Shown: piece by piece, positions 16,321 through 24,788 of the stretch
Layout of the letters: every line of letters starts with the position of its first letter
Position numbering within the stretch: position 1 is the stretch's first letter
NCBI GenBank assembly: GCA_964465125.1
Contig: CAYXIO010000029.1
Span: forward strand, 1-46,393
Source of the DNA: CAYOHG01 sp964465125
GTDB taxonomy: Bacteria > Planctomycetota > Phycisphaerae > UBA1845 > Fen-1342
Direction: 5' to 3'
Length of the DNA stretch: 46,393 bases
Position numbers and translations under genes: made by a program
Notes under the pieces: model-generated
Databases searched by the model: none
Seen by the model: only the letters and a program-made list of their open reading frames with translations
Told to the model about the DNA's origin: nothing

Positions 16321-17625
16321 ATGCGCACGGCTGAACCGGGCAACATCTGCGTGGTCGGGTTGCAGTGGGGCGACGAAGGCAAGGGCAAGGTCGTCGACAC
16401 GCTGGTGCCGAGTTTCGACGCGGTGGTGCGCTATGGGGGCGGCCCCAACGCCGGCCACACGGTGGTCGTGCAGGGTGAGAAATTCGCGCTGCACCAGATT
16501 CCCAGCGGCGTGCTGCACCCGAACGTGCGCTGCTACATCACGAACGGCTCGGTGATCGACCCGGCGGTGCTGCTGGCGGAACGCGAGCGGCTGCTGGCGC
16601 GCGGCGTGGACGTTGACAGCAAGCTGCGGATCAGCGACCGCGCCCACGTCATCTTTCCGTATCACCGGCGGCAGGACGTCTCGGCCGAGAAGCTGGCCGG
16701 CCCGCAGGCCCGGATCGGGACCACGGCGCGCGGGATCGGGCCGTGCTACTCGGACAAGATCTCGCGCCGCTGGGGCGTGCGGATCGGCGAGTTGCTCGAC
16801 CCAGAGCGCTTCCGCGCCCGGTTCTCGAAGATCGTGGCGCACAAGAACGCGTATCTGGCGGCGGTCTACGAGCTGCCCGATCCGTTCGACGCCGACGCGA
16901 TCGCGCGCGAGTACCTCGGGTTCGCCGAGCAGTTGCGCCCGTTTATCGTGGATACCGGCGTGGAGCTGCATGGCCTGCTGAAGGCCGGCAAGCGCATGCT
17001 CTTCGAAGGCGCGCAAGGCAGCCTGCTCGACGTGGATCACGGCACGTTTCCGTACGTCACGAGCTGCAACGCGGGCGCCGGCGGCGTCGCCAGCGGGGCG
17101 GGTGTGCCGCTCACCGCGATTCAGGCCGTCATCGGCGTCGTCAAGGCCTACACCACGCGCGTCGGCGAAGGGCCGCTGCCCACCGAGCTGCACGACTCGG
17201 TCGGGCAGCACATTCGCGAGCGCGGCGGCGAATACGGCACCACGACCGGGCGAGCGCGCCGCGTCGGCTGGTTTGACGCGGTCGCGACGCGCTACGCGGC
17301 GATGATCAGCGGGCCGCGCTGGCTCGCCGTAATGCACCTCGACACCCTCTCGGGTTTCGAGACGCTCCGCATCTGCACCGGCTACCGCGCCGGCTCGACC
17401 GTCCTGAACTCGCTGCCGGCCGACACGTACAGCCTTCAGAATGTCGTGCCGGTCTACGAAGAGCTGCCCGGCTGGTCCGAACCGCTGGAGCGCTGCCGTA
17501 AGATCGACGAACTTCCGGCCGCGGCCCGGGATTATCTGAATCGCATTGCCGAGCTGCTCGAGACGCCGGTGGGGATGGTCGGGGTCGGGCCGGATCGCGA
17601 GCAGTCGATCTGGGTCGGAGGATGA
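16321..17625 (+). CDS. purA: adenylosuccinate synthetase
   Basis: This enzyme converts IMP, aspartate and GTP to adenylosuccinate, the committed step to AMP. It has 434 residues, the usual length. QWGDEGKGK (15-23) is the GTP phosphate loop with the catalytic Asp, and GGPNAGHTV carries the catalytic His. QGSLLDVDHGTFPYVTSCN is the signature near the middle, and the GE.YGTTTGR.RR.GW strip is intact. GAGG lies about four to eight bases before the ATG. The stop overlaps the uppS start (ATGA), so the two are coupled. Confidence 0.97.
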   Translation: MRTAEPGNICVVGLQWGDEGKGKVVDTLVPSFDAVVRYGGGPNAGHTVVVQGEKFALHQIPSGVLHPNVRCYITNGSVIDPAVLLAERERLLARGVDVDSKLRISDRAHVIFPYHRRQDVSAEKLAGPQARIGTTARGIGPCYSDKISRRWGVRIGELLDPERFRARFSKIVAHKNAYLAAVYELPDPFDADAIAREYLGFAEQLRPFIVDTGVELHGLLKAGKRMLFEGAQGSLLDVDHGTFPYVTSCNAGAGGVASGAGVPLTAIQAVIGVVKAYTTRVGEGPLPTELHDSVGQHIRERGGEYGTTTGRARRVGWFDAVATRYAAMISGPRWLAVMHLDTLSGFETLRICTGYRAGSTVLNSLPADTYSLQNVVPVYEELPGWSEPLERCRKIDELPAAARDYLNRIAELLETPVGMVGVGPDREQSIWVGG

Positions 17626-18434
17626 TCCGCATGTCCGGAAGTCCGGCTTCGGATGTCTGGACCAAACTCGGGCTGGCGCCGGAGGCTCTGCCTCGGCACG
17701 TCGCGGTCATCATGGACGGAAACGGCCGCTGGGCGCAGCAGCGCGGTCTGCCGCGCATCGAGGGGCATCGCAACGCGGGCACGGCGGTTCGTGAGACGGT
17801 GACCCAGTGCGCGCGGCTGGGTTTGCGCGCCCTGACGCTCTACAGCTTCAGCCTGGAGAACTGGAAGCGGCCGCAGGAGGAAGTCGCCGGGCTGATGGAC
17901 CTCTACGCGCGCTATCTGGTCGACGAGCGCGATGAAATTCTCGAAAACAACGTCCGCGTGCTTCAGGTCGGGAGGCGAAGCGGACTCCCGCCGCGCGTCC
18001 TTCAGGAGCTGGGCGAGACCGAGCGGCTGAGCCGCGACAACACCGGGCTGACGCTCTGCCTGGCGCTGAACTACGGCTCGCGGACGGAGATCGTCGACGC
18101 CGTGCGAAACCTGGCCCGGCAGGTGGCCGCGGGCGCGCTGCGGGCCGATGAGATCGACGAGGCGCACATTTCTTCAGCGCTGTACACGCGCGGCATTCCC
18201 GACCCGGACCTGGTGATCCGCACGGCCGGCGAGATGCGTATCAGCAATTTCCTGCTGTGGCAGATCAGCTACGCCGAGCTGTACGTCACGCCGGTGCTCT
18301 GGCCGGATTTCCGCCGAGAACACCTGAACCAGGCCCTGCGCGTGTTCGCGGGCCGAGAGCGGCGCTTCGGCGACGTCTCAGCCCCCCGCGGCGCCGCGGC
18401 GGGCGAAGGTGGCTCGACCGTTCGGGAGGGCTGA
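17622..18434 (+). CDS. uppS: isoprenyl (undecaprenyl) diphosphate synthase
   Basis: This cis-prenyltransferase adds isopentenyl units to farnesyl diphosphate to make the undecaprenyl carrier for cell-wall and surface glycans. It has 270 residues. HVAVIMDGNGRWA (26-38) contains the catalytic Asp32. Downstream are GHRNAG, LTLYSFSLENWKRP, LALNYGSRTEI and DPDLVIRTAGEMRISNFLLWQ-type motifs, all intact. A second ATG at 17631 is an alternative start. The C-terminal 25 residues are Gly/Ala/Arg-rich and run to within 6 bases of cdsA. Confidence 0.96.
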   Translation: MIRMSGSPASDVWTKLGLAPEALPRHVAVIMDGNGRWAQQRGLPRIEGHRNAGTAVRETVTQCARLGLRALTLYSFSLENWKRPQEEVAGLMDLYARYLVDERDEILENNVRVLQVGRRSGLPPRVLQELGETERLSRDNTGLTLCLALNYGSRTEIVDAVRNLARQVAAGALRADEIDEAHISSALYTRGIPDPDLVIRTAGEMRISNFLLWQISYAELYVTPVLWPDFRREHLNQALRVFAGRERRFGDVSAPRGAAAGEGGSTVREG

Positions 18435-18439
18435 CCCCG

Positions 18440-19396
18440 GTGCTGCGCTTCCGGCTCATTTCGGGCAGCGCGCTGGCGCTGAGCATTGCCGGGCTGCTGA
18501 TCCTGGACGCGTACCTGGCGTCGCTGGCCCCTCCGGATTGGAACTTGCTCGGGCTGGACGCCGGCCGCTGTCTGTACAACGGCTTGCCGACGACGTTGAT
18601 CGTGCTGGTGCTGACGTTGCTGTCGACGCGGGAGCTGACGCTCTTCGCGCGGGCGCAGGGCTGTCGTCCGCTGCGGTTCGAGGCGTACTTCTTCGCCGCC
18701 GGCCTGGTGATCGGGCCGTACCTCTCGTTCAACCTGCCAGCGGAATCGCGCCTGCACGACGAGGCCTGGGGACTGCTGTGGGTCTCACTGGCCGTGGCCT
18801 ACGCGTTCCTCGCCCAAGCCGCGCGGCGCGGTATTGAGGGCGTGCTGATCAACGTTTCGACGACCGTCTTCATCGTGTCCTACGCGGGCGGATTCGCCGG
18901 CTACCTGCCGAAGCTGCGCATGGAAGTCGGCGGTTCGGCCGGCGCGGTCGTCACACTCTTCTCGGTCTTCGTGGTGAAAATGACCGACGTCGGGGCATTC
19001 TTCCTGGGGATGTGCTTCGGACGTACGCCATTGATCCCGTGGCTCAGTCCGAAGAAGACGTGGGAAGGGCTGGTCGGCGGCGTGCTGGTCGCGCTGCTCA
19101 GCGCCCTCGGCGTGGGCGCGATCCTGACGCACTGCGACCTGCTGCCCCGCGCGCGAGACCTCTCGAGCTCGCTCATGCCGCTGGCGCTGTTCGGGCTGCT
19201 GATGGCCGGATTCTCCATCGCCGGCGACCTGGCCGAGTCGCTGCTCAAGCGCGATGCACGGCTGAAGGACTCCGGCGACACCTTCCCGGGCCTGGGCGGA
19301 GTCCTCGATGTGTTCGATTCGCCGCTGCTGGCCGCGCCGGTCGCGTGGTTCTTCTGGACCAGGCTGGATCCGCTGCTGGGCGGAGCTCCATCGTGA
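18440..19396 (+). CDS. cdsA: phosphatidate cytidylyltransferase, GTG start
   Basis: This enzyme makes CDP-diacylglycerol from phosphatidate and CTP, the branch point of phospholipid synthesis. It is a 318-residue membrane protein with about eight hydrophobic helices. The family signature appears as SLLKRDARLKDSGDTFPGLGGVLDVFDS, with the conserved Lys, Asp and Asp residues. The start is the GTG at 18440, six bases after the uppS stop; the longer frame to 18257 lies inside uppS and is Arg/Pro-rich. The motif SPKKTWEGLVGG is also present. It is the last gene of the purA-uppS-cdsA block. Confidence 0.95.
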   Translation: MLRFRLISGSALALSIAGLLILDAYLASLAPPDWNLLGLDAGRCLYNGLPTTLIVLVLTLLSTRELTLFARAQGCRPLRFEAYFFAAGLVIGPYLSFNLPAESRLHDEAWGLLWVSLAVAYAFLAQAARRGIEGVLINVSTTVFIVSYAGGFAGYLPKLRMEVGGSAGAVVTLFSVFVVKMTDVGAFFLGMCFGRTPLIPWLSPKKTWEGLVGGVLVALLSALGVGAILTHCDLLPRARDLSSSLMPLALFGLLMAGFSIAGDLAESLLKRDARLKDSGDTFPGLGGVLDVFDSPLLAAPVAWFFWTRLDPLLGGAPS

Positions 19397-19406
19397 GAAG
19401 CGAAGA

Positions 19407-19480
19407 GCGAATGAACGGCGTCGGCGGGAAACGCGGCCTTCCTCGCCGCACGTGCGGCCCGCCATTCGTCCGTTCATCGC
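19407..19480. terminator. inverted repeat between convergent genes, possible bidirectional terminator
   Basis: The left arm (19407-19420) and right arm (19467-19480) are imperfect inverted copies built around ATGAACGG. A perfect 14-base palindrome, whose half-site is GCCGCAC, lies between them at 19445-19458. The element sits in the 150-base gap between cdsA and the leftward gene at 19547. No T-run follows on either strand, so termination is only one possibility. A 9-base direct repeat TCGCTATTC (19530-19538, 19544-19552) lies next to it. Confidence 0.35.
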
Positions 19481-19546
19481 GCCGCTCGCCGGTTAAGTCT
19501 CCCGGGGCGCGCCGCTCTTCATGCGTTACTCGCTATTCGCAATTCG

Positions 19547-19885
19547 CTATTCCAGGTGATCGAGCGCGGCGATGACTTCGGGCACGTGGGTGTAGCCGGG
19601 ACCGCCTTGCATCATGACGATGACGCCGGCGGCCTCGAGAATCTGCGCCCGTGTCGCGCCGGCTTCGAGGCACTTCTTCACGTGCAGGTTGATGCAGGGC
19701 GCGCAACGCGTGGTCAGGGCGGCACCGAGCGCGATCAGCTCCTTCTCGCGAACCGAGAGCGCGCCCTCCTTCATCAGCGCTTGAAAGAACGCGCCGAACG
19801 CGCGCGCCACGTCGGGCGCTTCCTCCTTCATGCGCGCGGCCGCGGCCGGCCAGTTCTCATAGAATTCCGCTACGTGATTCGACAT
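19547..19885 (-). CDS. carboxymuconolactone decarboxylase-family protein (AhpD-like)
   Basis: This is a 112-residue all-helical protein. TRCAPCINLHVKKCLEAGAT contains the CxxC...H motif of AhpD-like members, which reduce or relay thiols, whereas true decarboxylases lack the Cys pair. The C-terminal half holds the family strip ILEAAGVIVMMQGGP. Start 19885 is chosen over 19906 because GGAG precedes it at six bases. It is a single gene that converges on cdsA. A peroxidase-type thiol function is likely from the Cys pair; the partner is unknown. Confidence 0.88.
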   Translation of the reverse strand: MSNHVAEFYENWPAAAARMKEEAPDVARAFGAFFQALMKEGALSVREKELIALGAALTTRCAPCINLHVKKCLEAGATRAQILEAAGVIVMMQGGPGYTHVPEVIAALDHLE

Positions 19886-20108
19886 CGGGTTCTCCACTCG
19901 GTTCATCTCCGCCGGGACTCCCTCACGGTCGGATTCGAGATTCCTGAGTTTGGAGCCGGGGTCTGGCCGCGGAGTTTCAGAATCGCAGCGGCGAACCAGC
20001 CGCGATCATAACCTCATTCGCTCGGATGGGTGGGGTGCCTGGTCAGGCCGCACGTCCGCCGCCGCGGGCCGACGCCTGCCGCGGTCGCGGACATCCATAC
20101 GGGCCGGC

Positions 20109-20999
20109 CTACCGCCTGGTTGCCGAAGAAGTGGATTCGGCCAGCCGATTGAGCGCGCTGCGCCGAACGCTCTCGGGCAATTCGCCGAGCGCCAGCCAGC
20201 CGCACAGGTCTTGGCCCAGATCGAGCGTGGCGAACACCGAAAGGCAGCGTTCGCAGATGACTTTGTTCTCGACCGGGAAAGCCCGCCCGGCGTCCATCGC
20301 CTCCAGCTTGGCTTGCAGCAGGTCGAGGCAGACGCGCTTGGAATAGGCGGCCGAGCCGATTGAGCGTCGCGGCAGGGCCCTGGCGAGCGCGCCGCGCAGA
20401 TGCAGGCGCGCCCGGTGCACGCGCGTCTTGACCGTCGCCGTCTTGAGCTCCAGAGCGCGGGCGACGTCCTCCAGCGACATGCCGAGAATGTCTTTGAAGA
20501 CGAGCGGAATCCGGTAGCTCGCCGGAAGCTCGGCGATGGCGCGCTGGATCCGCTCCAGTTGCTCCTGATCGGGCTCGGTGCGGCCGTGAGCGGCGGCGGC
20601 GGGATCGACCATGGAAGCCCCGGCGAAGGCGGTCGCCGCGTCCAGGGAGAGCGGTCGGCCGGGCTGCCCGGCGCGCAGCCGGTGCATTCTCCGACAGACT
20701 CGCGCGGCGATCGTGTACAGCCAGGTGCCCGGCGACGACCGGCCTTCGAAGCGCTCCCAGCTTTGCCAGGCGCGCAGCAGCGTGTTCTGGACCAGGTCTT
20801 CCGCGTCGGTCGAATTGCGGCAAAGACGCAGCCCGAGCGCGTACAGGCGCGGGCCGTACTCGTCCAGCAGGCGCGGAACGGCCGAGTCGCGGGGTTCGCC
20901 GGCCTGAACCGAAGCGTCCGGTGCGGCGGATTTTCGAATGGGGCGCTTGCGGTTTCGCACGCGAGAGGCGGCCTCCGAGATGGCATTCGCGTTGCCCAT
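20109..20999 (-). CDS. ECF-type RNA polymerase sigma factor with C-terminal extension
   Basis: This sigma-70-family factor has 296 residues. Region 2 is seen as ALGLRLCRNSTDAEDLVQNTLLRAWQSWERF, and region 4 as LPASYRIPLVFKDILGMSLEDVARALELKTATVKTRVHRARLHLR, an intact helix-turn-helix. About 80 residues follow, with a pair of Cys (ICERC) and a helical tail. This resembles a fused zinc-binding regulatory end rather than a separate anti-sigma gene, and no anti-sigma gene lies beside it. Start 20999 gives the first plausible Met; longer frames are antisense to sucD. It is transcribed divergently from sucD. Confidence 0.88.
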   Translation of the reverse strand: MGNANAISEAASRVRNRKRPIRKSAAPDASVQAGEPRDSAVPRLLDEYGPRLYALGLRLCRNSTDAEDLVQNTLLRAWQSWERFEGRSSPGTWLYTIAARVCRRMHRLRAGQPGRPLSLDAATAFAGASMVDPAAAAHGRTEPDQEQLERIQRAIAELPASYRIPLVFKDILGMSLEDVARALELKTATVKTRVHRARLHLRGALARALPRRSIGSAAYSKRVCLDLLQAKLEAMDAGRAFPVENKVICERCLSVFATLDLGQDLCGWLALGELPESVRRSALNRLAESTSSATRR

Positions 21000-21069
21000 G
21001 CTGGTCGCGCTGCCCGTGTGGACGCAGTGTATCGACGGCGACCGCTCAGGGCGCATCGGCGGGCGCGAC

Positions 21070-21098
21070 TTTCCGTGCCGCGCAGGCGATGCTATAAG
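21070..21098 (+). promoter_or_regulatory. sucD promoter candidate
   Basis: TTTCCG (21070-21075) and TATAAG (21093-21098) are separated by 17 bases, giving a leader of about 95 bases before the sucD ATG. The site lies in the divergent gap with the sigma factor gene. Confidence 0.45.
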
Positions 21099-21194
21099 GA
21101 CGGTTGGTCGCCGGTGCGGACCGGGCGTCCAGCGGCGCGTCAAGCGGCGCGGCGAACGGCGTCGGATGAAGGAACGCCGAGGAGTCGGAACAGC

Positions 21195-22088
21195 ATGAGC
21201 ATTCTTGTCGATCGGAACACGCGCGTGATCTGCCAGGGGATCACCGGCAAGGCCGGCGCGTTTCATACACGCCAATGCCTCGACTATGGCACGCAGATGG
21301 TCGGCGGCGTCACGCCCGGCAAGGGCGGCACAAAGTCCGAGCACGGCCTGCCCGTGTTCAACACGGTGCACGAAGCGGTGCGCCAGACCGGCGCCGATGC
21401 GGCGATGATCTTTGTGCCGGCGGGTTTCGCGGCGGAAGCCACCATGGAGGCCGCCGACGCCGGCATTCGCCTGTGCGTGCTGATCACGGAGGGCATTCCG
21501 ACGCTCGACATGGTCAGGTGCCGCAAGTACCTCGACGACAAGGGTGTCAGGATGGTCGGGCCGAATTGTCCGGGCATCATCACTCCCGGGCAGTGCAAGA
21601 TCGGCATCATGCCGGGCTATATTCACAAGCCCGCGGAGCGCGGCGGCCGGAACGTGGGCATTATCTCGCGCTCCGGAACGCTCACCTACGAGGCCGTGTG
21701 GCAGTGCACGACGCGTGGCATTGCGCAGAGCACCTGCGTCGGCATCGGCGGCGATCCGGTCAAGGGTCTGAACTTCATCGAGCTGCTCGAACTGTTTGAG
21801 AACGACCCGGATACCCACGCGATCGTCCTGATCGGCGAGATCGGCGGCACCGACGAGGAGAAGGCGGCGGCGTACATTCGCGAGCACGTCCGCAAGCCGG
21901 TCGTGTCGTTCATCGCCGGGCAGACGGCCCCGCCCGGGCGGCGCATGGGGCACGCCGGCGCGATCATCTCCGGCGGCGAAGGCACCGCGCAGTCGAAGAT
22001 CGCCGCATTGCGGGCCGCCGGAATCACCGTCAGCGACAGCCCCGCGACCATCGGCGAGTGCGTGGCGCGCGTGCTGAGAGTGGCCTAG
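21195..22088 (+). CDS. sucD: succinyl-CoA synthetase alpha subunit
   Basis: This subunit of the TCA-cycle enzyme links succinyl-CoA hydrolysis to nucleoside triphosphate formation. It has 297 residues and opens with SILVDRNTRVICQGITGKAGAFH, the CoA-binding fold. His253 in GRRMGHAGAI is the residue phosphorylated during catalysis. VGPNCPGIITPGQCKIGIMP and ETLTYE-type CoA-ligase strips are present. The start at 21195 follows GAGGAG (around 21178-21183). The beta subunit gene sucC, usually adjacent, is not next to it in this window. Confidence 0.96.
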   Translation: MSILVDRNTRVICQGITGKAGAFHTRQCLDYGTQMVGGVTPGKGGTKSEHGLPVFNTVHEAVRQTGADAAMIFVPAGFAAEATMEAADAGIRLCVLITEGIPTLDMVRCRKYLDDKGVRMVGPNCPGIITPGQCKIGIMPGYIHKPAERGGRNVGIISRSGTLTYEAVWQCTTRGIAQSTCVGIGGDPVKGLNFIELLELFENDPDTHAIVLIGEIGGTDEEKAAAYIREHVRKPVVSFIAGQTAPPGRRMGHAGAIISGGEGTAQSKIAALRAAGITVSDSPATIGECVARVLRVA

Positions 22089-22189
22089 CAACTCTCGTTT
22101 ACCGGGAGCGCAACAAGCCGGCGGCCCCCGTTCTCAGGCGTGAGGCGCGGGGGCCGGTCGATGCATGCTCCGCCTGCGTTCAACGGCGG

Positions 22190-23506
22190 CTACAGCACGT
22201 GCTTGATGGCCGCCTCCAACTGGCCGGGCTCGCGCTCCTCGAGCTCATACGTGACCCGCACCGCGGGCTTGTTGATCTTCAGCAGGCGCCCGAGGTCGAT
22301 CGGCGTTCCGATCAGCACGACGTCGCAATCGGCGGCGTTGATGGTCTGCTCCAGCTCGCGAATCTGAGCCGTCCCATAGCCCATGGCGGGCAAGACCTCA
22401 CGACAGTGCGTGTATTTCTCGAACGTCGCGCGGATGGATCCGACCGCGTACGGGCGCGGATCGACGATCGCCGCGGCACCGAACTGTCTGGCCGCGACAT
22501 ACGCCGCCCCGTAGGGCATCTCGCCGTGCGAGACGGTCGGGCCGTCCTCGACGCACAGGGCCCGTTTGCCGCGGATCAGTGCCGCATCGCTCACGCTGAT
22601 GGGCGAATCGCACGGGATGACGGTGGCATTCGGGTTGGCGGCGGCGATATTGCGCAGGACGGTCTGATTGCCCTCGTCCGTCGCGGTGCCCATCTTGTTG
22701 ACGACGATCGCGTCCGCCATGCGGAGGTTGGTTTCGCCGGGAAAGTAGGCCATCTCGTGGCCGGCGCGGTGCGGGTCGACCACGACGACGAAGAGGTTGG
22801 GCGCGTAGAACGGCATGTCGTTGTTGCCGCCGTCCCAGAGGATCACGTCGGCTTCGCGCTCCGCCTCGTCGAGGATGCGCTGGTAGTCGACGCCGGCGTA
22901 GATCACGTTGCCCGCGACGATGTGCGGCTCGTATTCCTCGCGCTCCTCGATGGTGCATTCGTGCAGGTCCAGGTCGGACAGTTGCGCGAAGCGCTGGCAG
23001 ACCTGCTTGCGCAGATCGCCGTAGGGCATGGGATGTCGGATGGCCGCGACGCGCTTGCCCAGGGCGCGCAGGATTCGCACGATGGCGCGCGAGGTCTGGC
23101 TCTTGCCGCAGCCCGTGCGGACGGCGCCGACGGCGATGACCGGTTTGCGGCTGGGCAACATGGTGGCCGTGTGCCCCAGCAGCATGAAATTCGCGCCGCA
23201 GGCATTCACCAGGGAGGCCTTGTGCATGACGTCGTGGTGCGCGAGGTCAGAATAGGCCAGCACGCAGGTGTCGACCTCGTGCTCGCGGATCAGGCGCGGC
23301 AGGTCGGATTCCGGGTGAATCGGGATGCCCCGCGGGTAGCCGGGCCCGCTCAGCTCCGGCGGGTAAACGCGCCCGGCGATGTTCGGAATCTGGGCCGCGG
23401 TGAAGCAGACGATCCGGCAGTCCGCTCGGTCGCGCCAGTACACGTTGAAGTCGTGGAAGTCGCGGCCGGCGGCGCCGATGATGATCACCTTGTGTGGGGA
23501 CGGCAT
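22190..23506 (-). CDS. COG2403 P-loop GTPase, cyclic 2,3-diphosphoglycerate synthase-like
   Basis: This 438-residue protein has an N-terminal Rossmann-like unit (KVIIIGAAGRDFHDFN) followed by a P-loop domain with GAVRTGCGKS (127-136). The Walker-B-like strip ADVILWDGGNNDMPF and the ADAIVVNKMG strip come next. The layout matches COG2403, whose archaeal relatives make cyclic 2,3-diphosphoglycerate; the bacterial role is not established. Start 23506 is chosen over 23554 because AAAGGA precedes it and the extra 16 residues look non-native. A convergent gap separates it from sucD. Confidence 0.85.
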   Translation of the reverse strand: MPSPHKVIIIGAAGRDFHDFNVYWRDRADCRIVCFTAAQIPNIAGRVYPPELSGPGYPRGIPIHPESDLPRLIREHEVDTCVLAYSDLAHHDVMHKASLVNACGANFMLLGHTATMLPSRKPVIAVGAVRTGCGKSQTSRAIVRILRALGKRVAAIRHPMPYGDLRKQVCQRFAQLSDLDLHECTIEEREEYEPHIVAGNVIYAGVDYQRILDEAEREADVILWDGGNNDMPFYAPNLFVVVVDPHRAGHEMAYFPGETNLRMADAIVVNKMGTATDEGNQTVLRNIAAANPNATVIPCDSPISVSDAALIRGKRALCVEDGPTVSHGEMPYGAAYVAARQFGAAAIVDPRPYAVGSIRATFEKYTHCREVLPAMGYGTAQIRELEQTINAADCDVVLIGTPIDLGRLLKINKPAVRVTYELEEREPGQLEAAIKHVL

Positions 23507-23673
23507 GGACGGTCCTTTCACTGCACTGTTCCGCGGTGCGGAGGGTGAAAGCACGGACGGACGCGACCTTTTCGGCGCGTCGCGGCAGCGGAGCCCACCG
23601 GATCAGCACCCAGGATCAAGCTGAAACCCCAACATAGTCGCGCGTCGCGCTGCGAACAAGGCGAGGATTCGCC

Positions 23674-23702
23674 TTGCCGGACGGACACGCGCGCGATAGC
23701 AT
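23674..23702 (+). promoter_or_regulatory. promoter candidate for the small membrane protein cluster
   Basis: TTGCCG (23674-23679) and TAGCAT (23697-23702) are 17 bases apart, the same -10 as the infA candidate. It precedes the gene at 23735 and may drive the following two as well. Confidence 0.5.
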
Positions 23703-23734
23703 TCCTGCAGGCTCGCACGCCGCAAGGAGCTTCG

Positions 23735-23962
23735 ATGTTCGCCTCCCGCCGATGGAAGTCCGCACTGGCCGCAACCCTTTGCGTGCTATTCACTTGCACG
23801 ACTCCCGCCTGGGCTCAGAAGAAGGTCGAGCGCCTGCCTCCGTATGACGTGCAGGGTCTTGAACAGACGCGCGTCTGGGTGCCCTGGGTCTTCGCGTTCA
23901 TCTTCGGCGCCGGGGTGATCCTGCTGGGCATCAAGAACCCGCATCGCGGCCATCTCGACTAG
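23735..23962 (+). CDS. small exported/membrane protein
   Basis: This 75-residue protein has a signal peptide (residues 1 to about 27, ending Trp-Ala-Gln), a short basic loop, and one membrane helix near the C terminus (WVFAFIFGAGVILLGI). AAGGAG lies about six bases before the ATG. The function is unknown. It heads a run of three short genes on the same strand with gaps of about 25 and 15 bases, so they are probably cotranscribed. Confidence 0.75.
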   Translation: MFASRRWKSALAATLCVLFTCTTPAWAQKKVERLPPYDVQGLEQTRVWVPWVFAFIFGAGVILLGIKNPHRGHLD

Positions 23963-23988
23963 CGGCCGCACCGTCCAGGAGACCCTCG

Positions 23989-24294
23989 ATGTCGATCCGC
24001 CGCGGCTCGCTGCGCGATGTCCTCCTGGTCGCGCTGGTGGGCGTCAACGCGCTGTTGGCGATTGCGCTCGTCCTGATCTCGCGCTCGCCGAACCAGGCGC
24101 TGGCACAGGCCGCCGGCGCATCGTCCAAGTACTGTGCGGTGGCCGGCGAGGTGCAAGACCAGTTTGACGGCCTGTACCTGATCGACATGGATGCGCGGCT
24201 CCTGCACGCGTTCGCCTTTGACCGCACCCGCCGAATGCTCCAGCACGTCGAGTATCGGGACCTTGAAGCGGACTTCCGGAACAACCGGGACTAA
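23989..24294 (+). CDS. small membrane-anchored protein, paralogue A
   Basis: This 101-residue protein has an uncleaved or signal-type hydrophobic helix (about residues 10-32) followed by a soluble part. The C-terminal half, LYLIDMDARLLHAFAFDRTRRML, has the layout of AVIVIDTATRQLNMYALDMPNKRL in the next gene: a strand ending in Ile-Asp, an Arg, a Tyr/Phe-Ala turn and an Asp-rich loop. The two look like diverged tandem copies. The beta-rich soluble part may sit in the periplasm. No motif gives a function. Confidence 0.75.
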   Translation: MSIRRGSLRDVLLVALVGVNALLAIALVLISRSPNQALAQAAGASSKYCAVAGEVQDQFDGLYLIDMDARLLHAFAFDRTRRMLQHVEYRDLEADFRNNRD

Positions 24295-24308
24295 GCGGGA
24301 GGCCGAGC

Positions 24309-24692
24309 ATGGCTGCGCTCCAGAATCAACCCGGAACCGAGCCGAATGCGGCGCCGCCGGCCCCGTCGGGCATCGACGCCAAGACGTTTGCGATCGGCGT
24401 GCTCAGCGTGACCGCGACCGTGCTTCTCGCGGCGTATCTGATCCTCGCCAACACCGCCGCGCCGGCGTATGCCATCGGTCAGATCGATCGCGCGGGCGAC
24501 TACATCATGCTCACCCAGCAGATCAGCAATTCGAACGAGGCCGTCATCGTGATCGACACCGCGACGCGGCAGCTCAACATGTACGCACTCGACATGCCCA
24601 ACAAGCGCCTGCGGCTGATGATGCGCAACGTGCCGCTCGATCAGATGCCCGGCGCGGTTCGCGGCGTGCCGATCCCCGGCCGGGCTCCCTGA
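24309..24692 (+). CDS. small membrane-anchored protein, paralogue B
   Basis: This 127-residue protein has a Pro/Ala-rich start, one membrane helix (about 28-48, GVLSVTATVLLAAYLIL) and a soluble beta-rich end with IDRAGDYIMLTQQISNSNEAVIVID. It is similar in layout to the gene at 23989. The tail ends in Pro-Gly-Arg-Ala-Pro. A GGGAGG site precedes its ATG. It is likely anchored with its C-terminal part outside; the role is unknown. Confidence 0.75.
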   Translation: MAALQNQPGTEPNAAPPAPSGIDAKTFAIGVLSVTATVLLAAYLILANTAAPAYAIGQIDRAGDYIMLTQQISNSNEAVIVIDTATRQLNMYALDMPNKRLRLMMRNVPLDQMPGAVRGVPIPGRAP

Positions 24693-24788
24693 CGTCCGAG
24701 AATCTCCCTTCGCAATTGCGTCTGCCGCTCAGGTATTGACCTGAAGTGACCGTGCGCACGTGTCGATAGCACCTTCGTCCAGGTGCCC

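Noticed and set aside
20006..20986. Second minus-strand frame at the sigma factor locus
   Set aside because: Arg/Pro/Ser-rich; the frame 20109-20999 carries sigma regions 2 and 4.
21195..22088. Adjacent sucC for sucD
   Set aside because: No succinyl-CoA synthetase beta subunit gene lies next to sucD in the window.
22058..23548. Long plus-strand open frame antisense to the COG2403 gene
   Set aside because: Arg/Gly/Asp-rich composition typical of antisense frames in high-GC DNA; the minus-strand gene has clear P-loop motifs.
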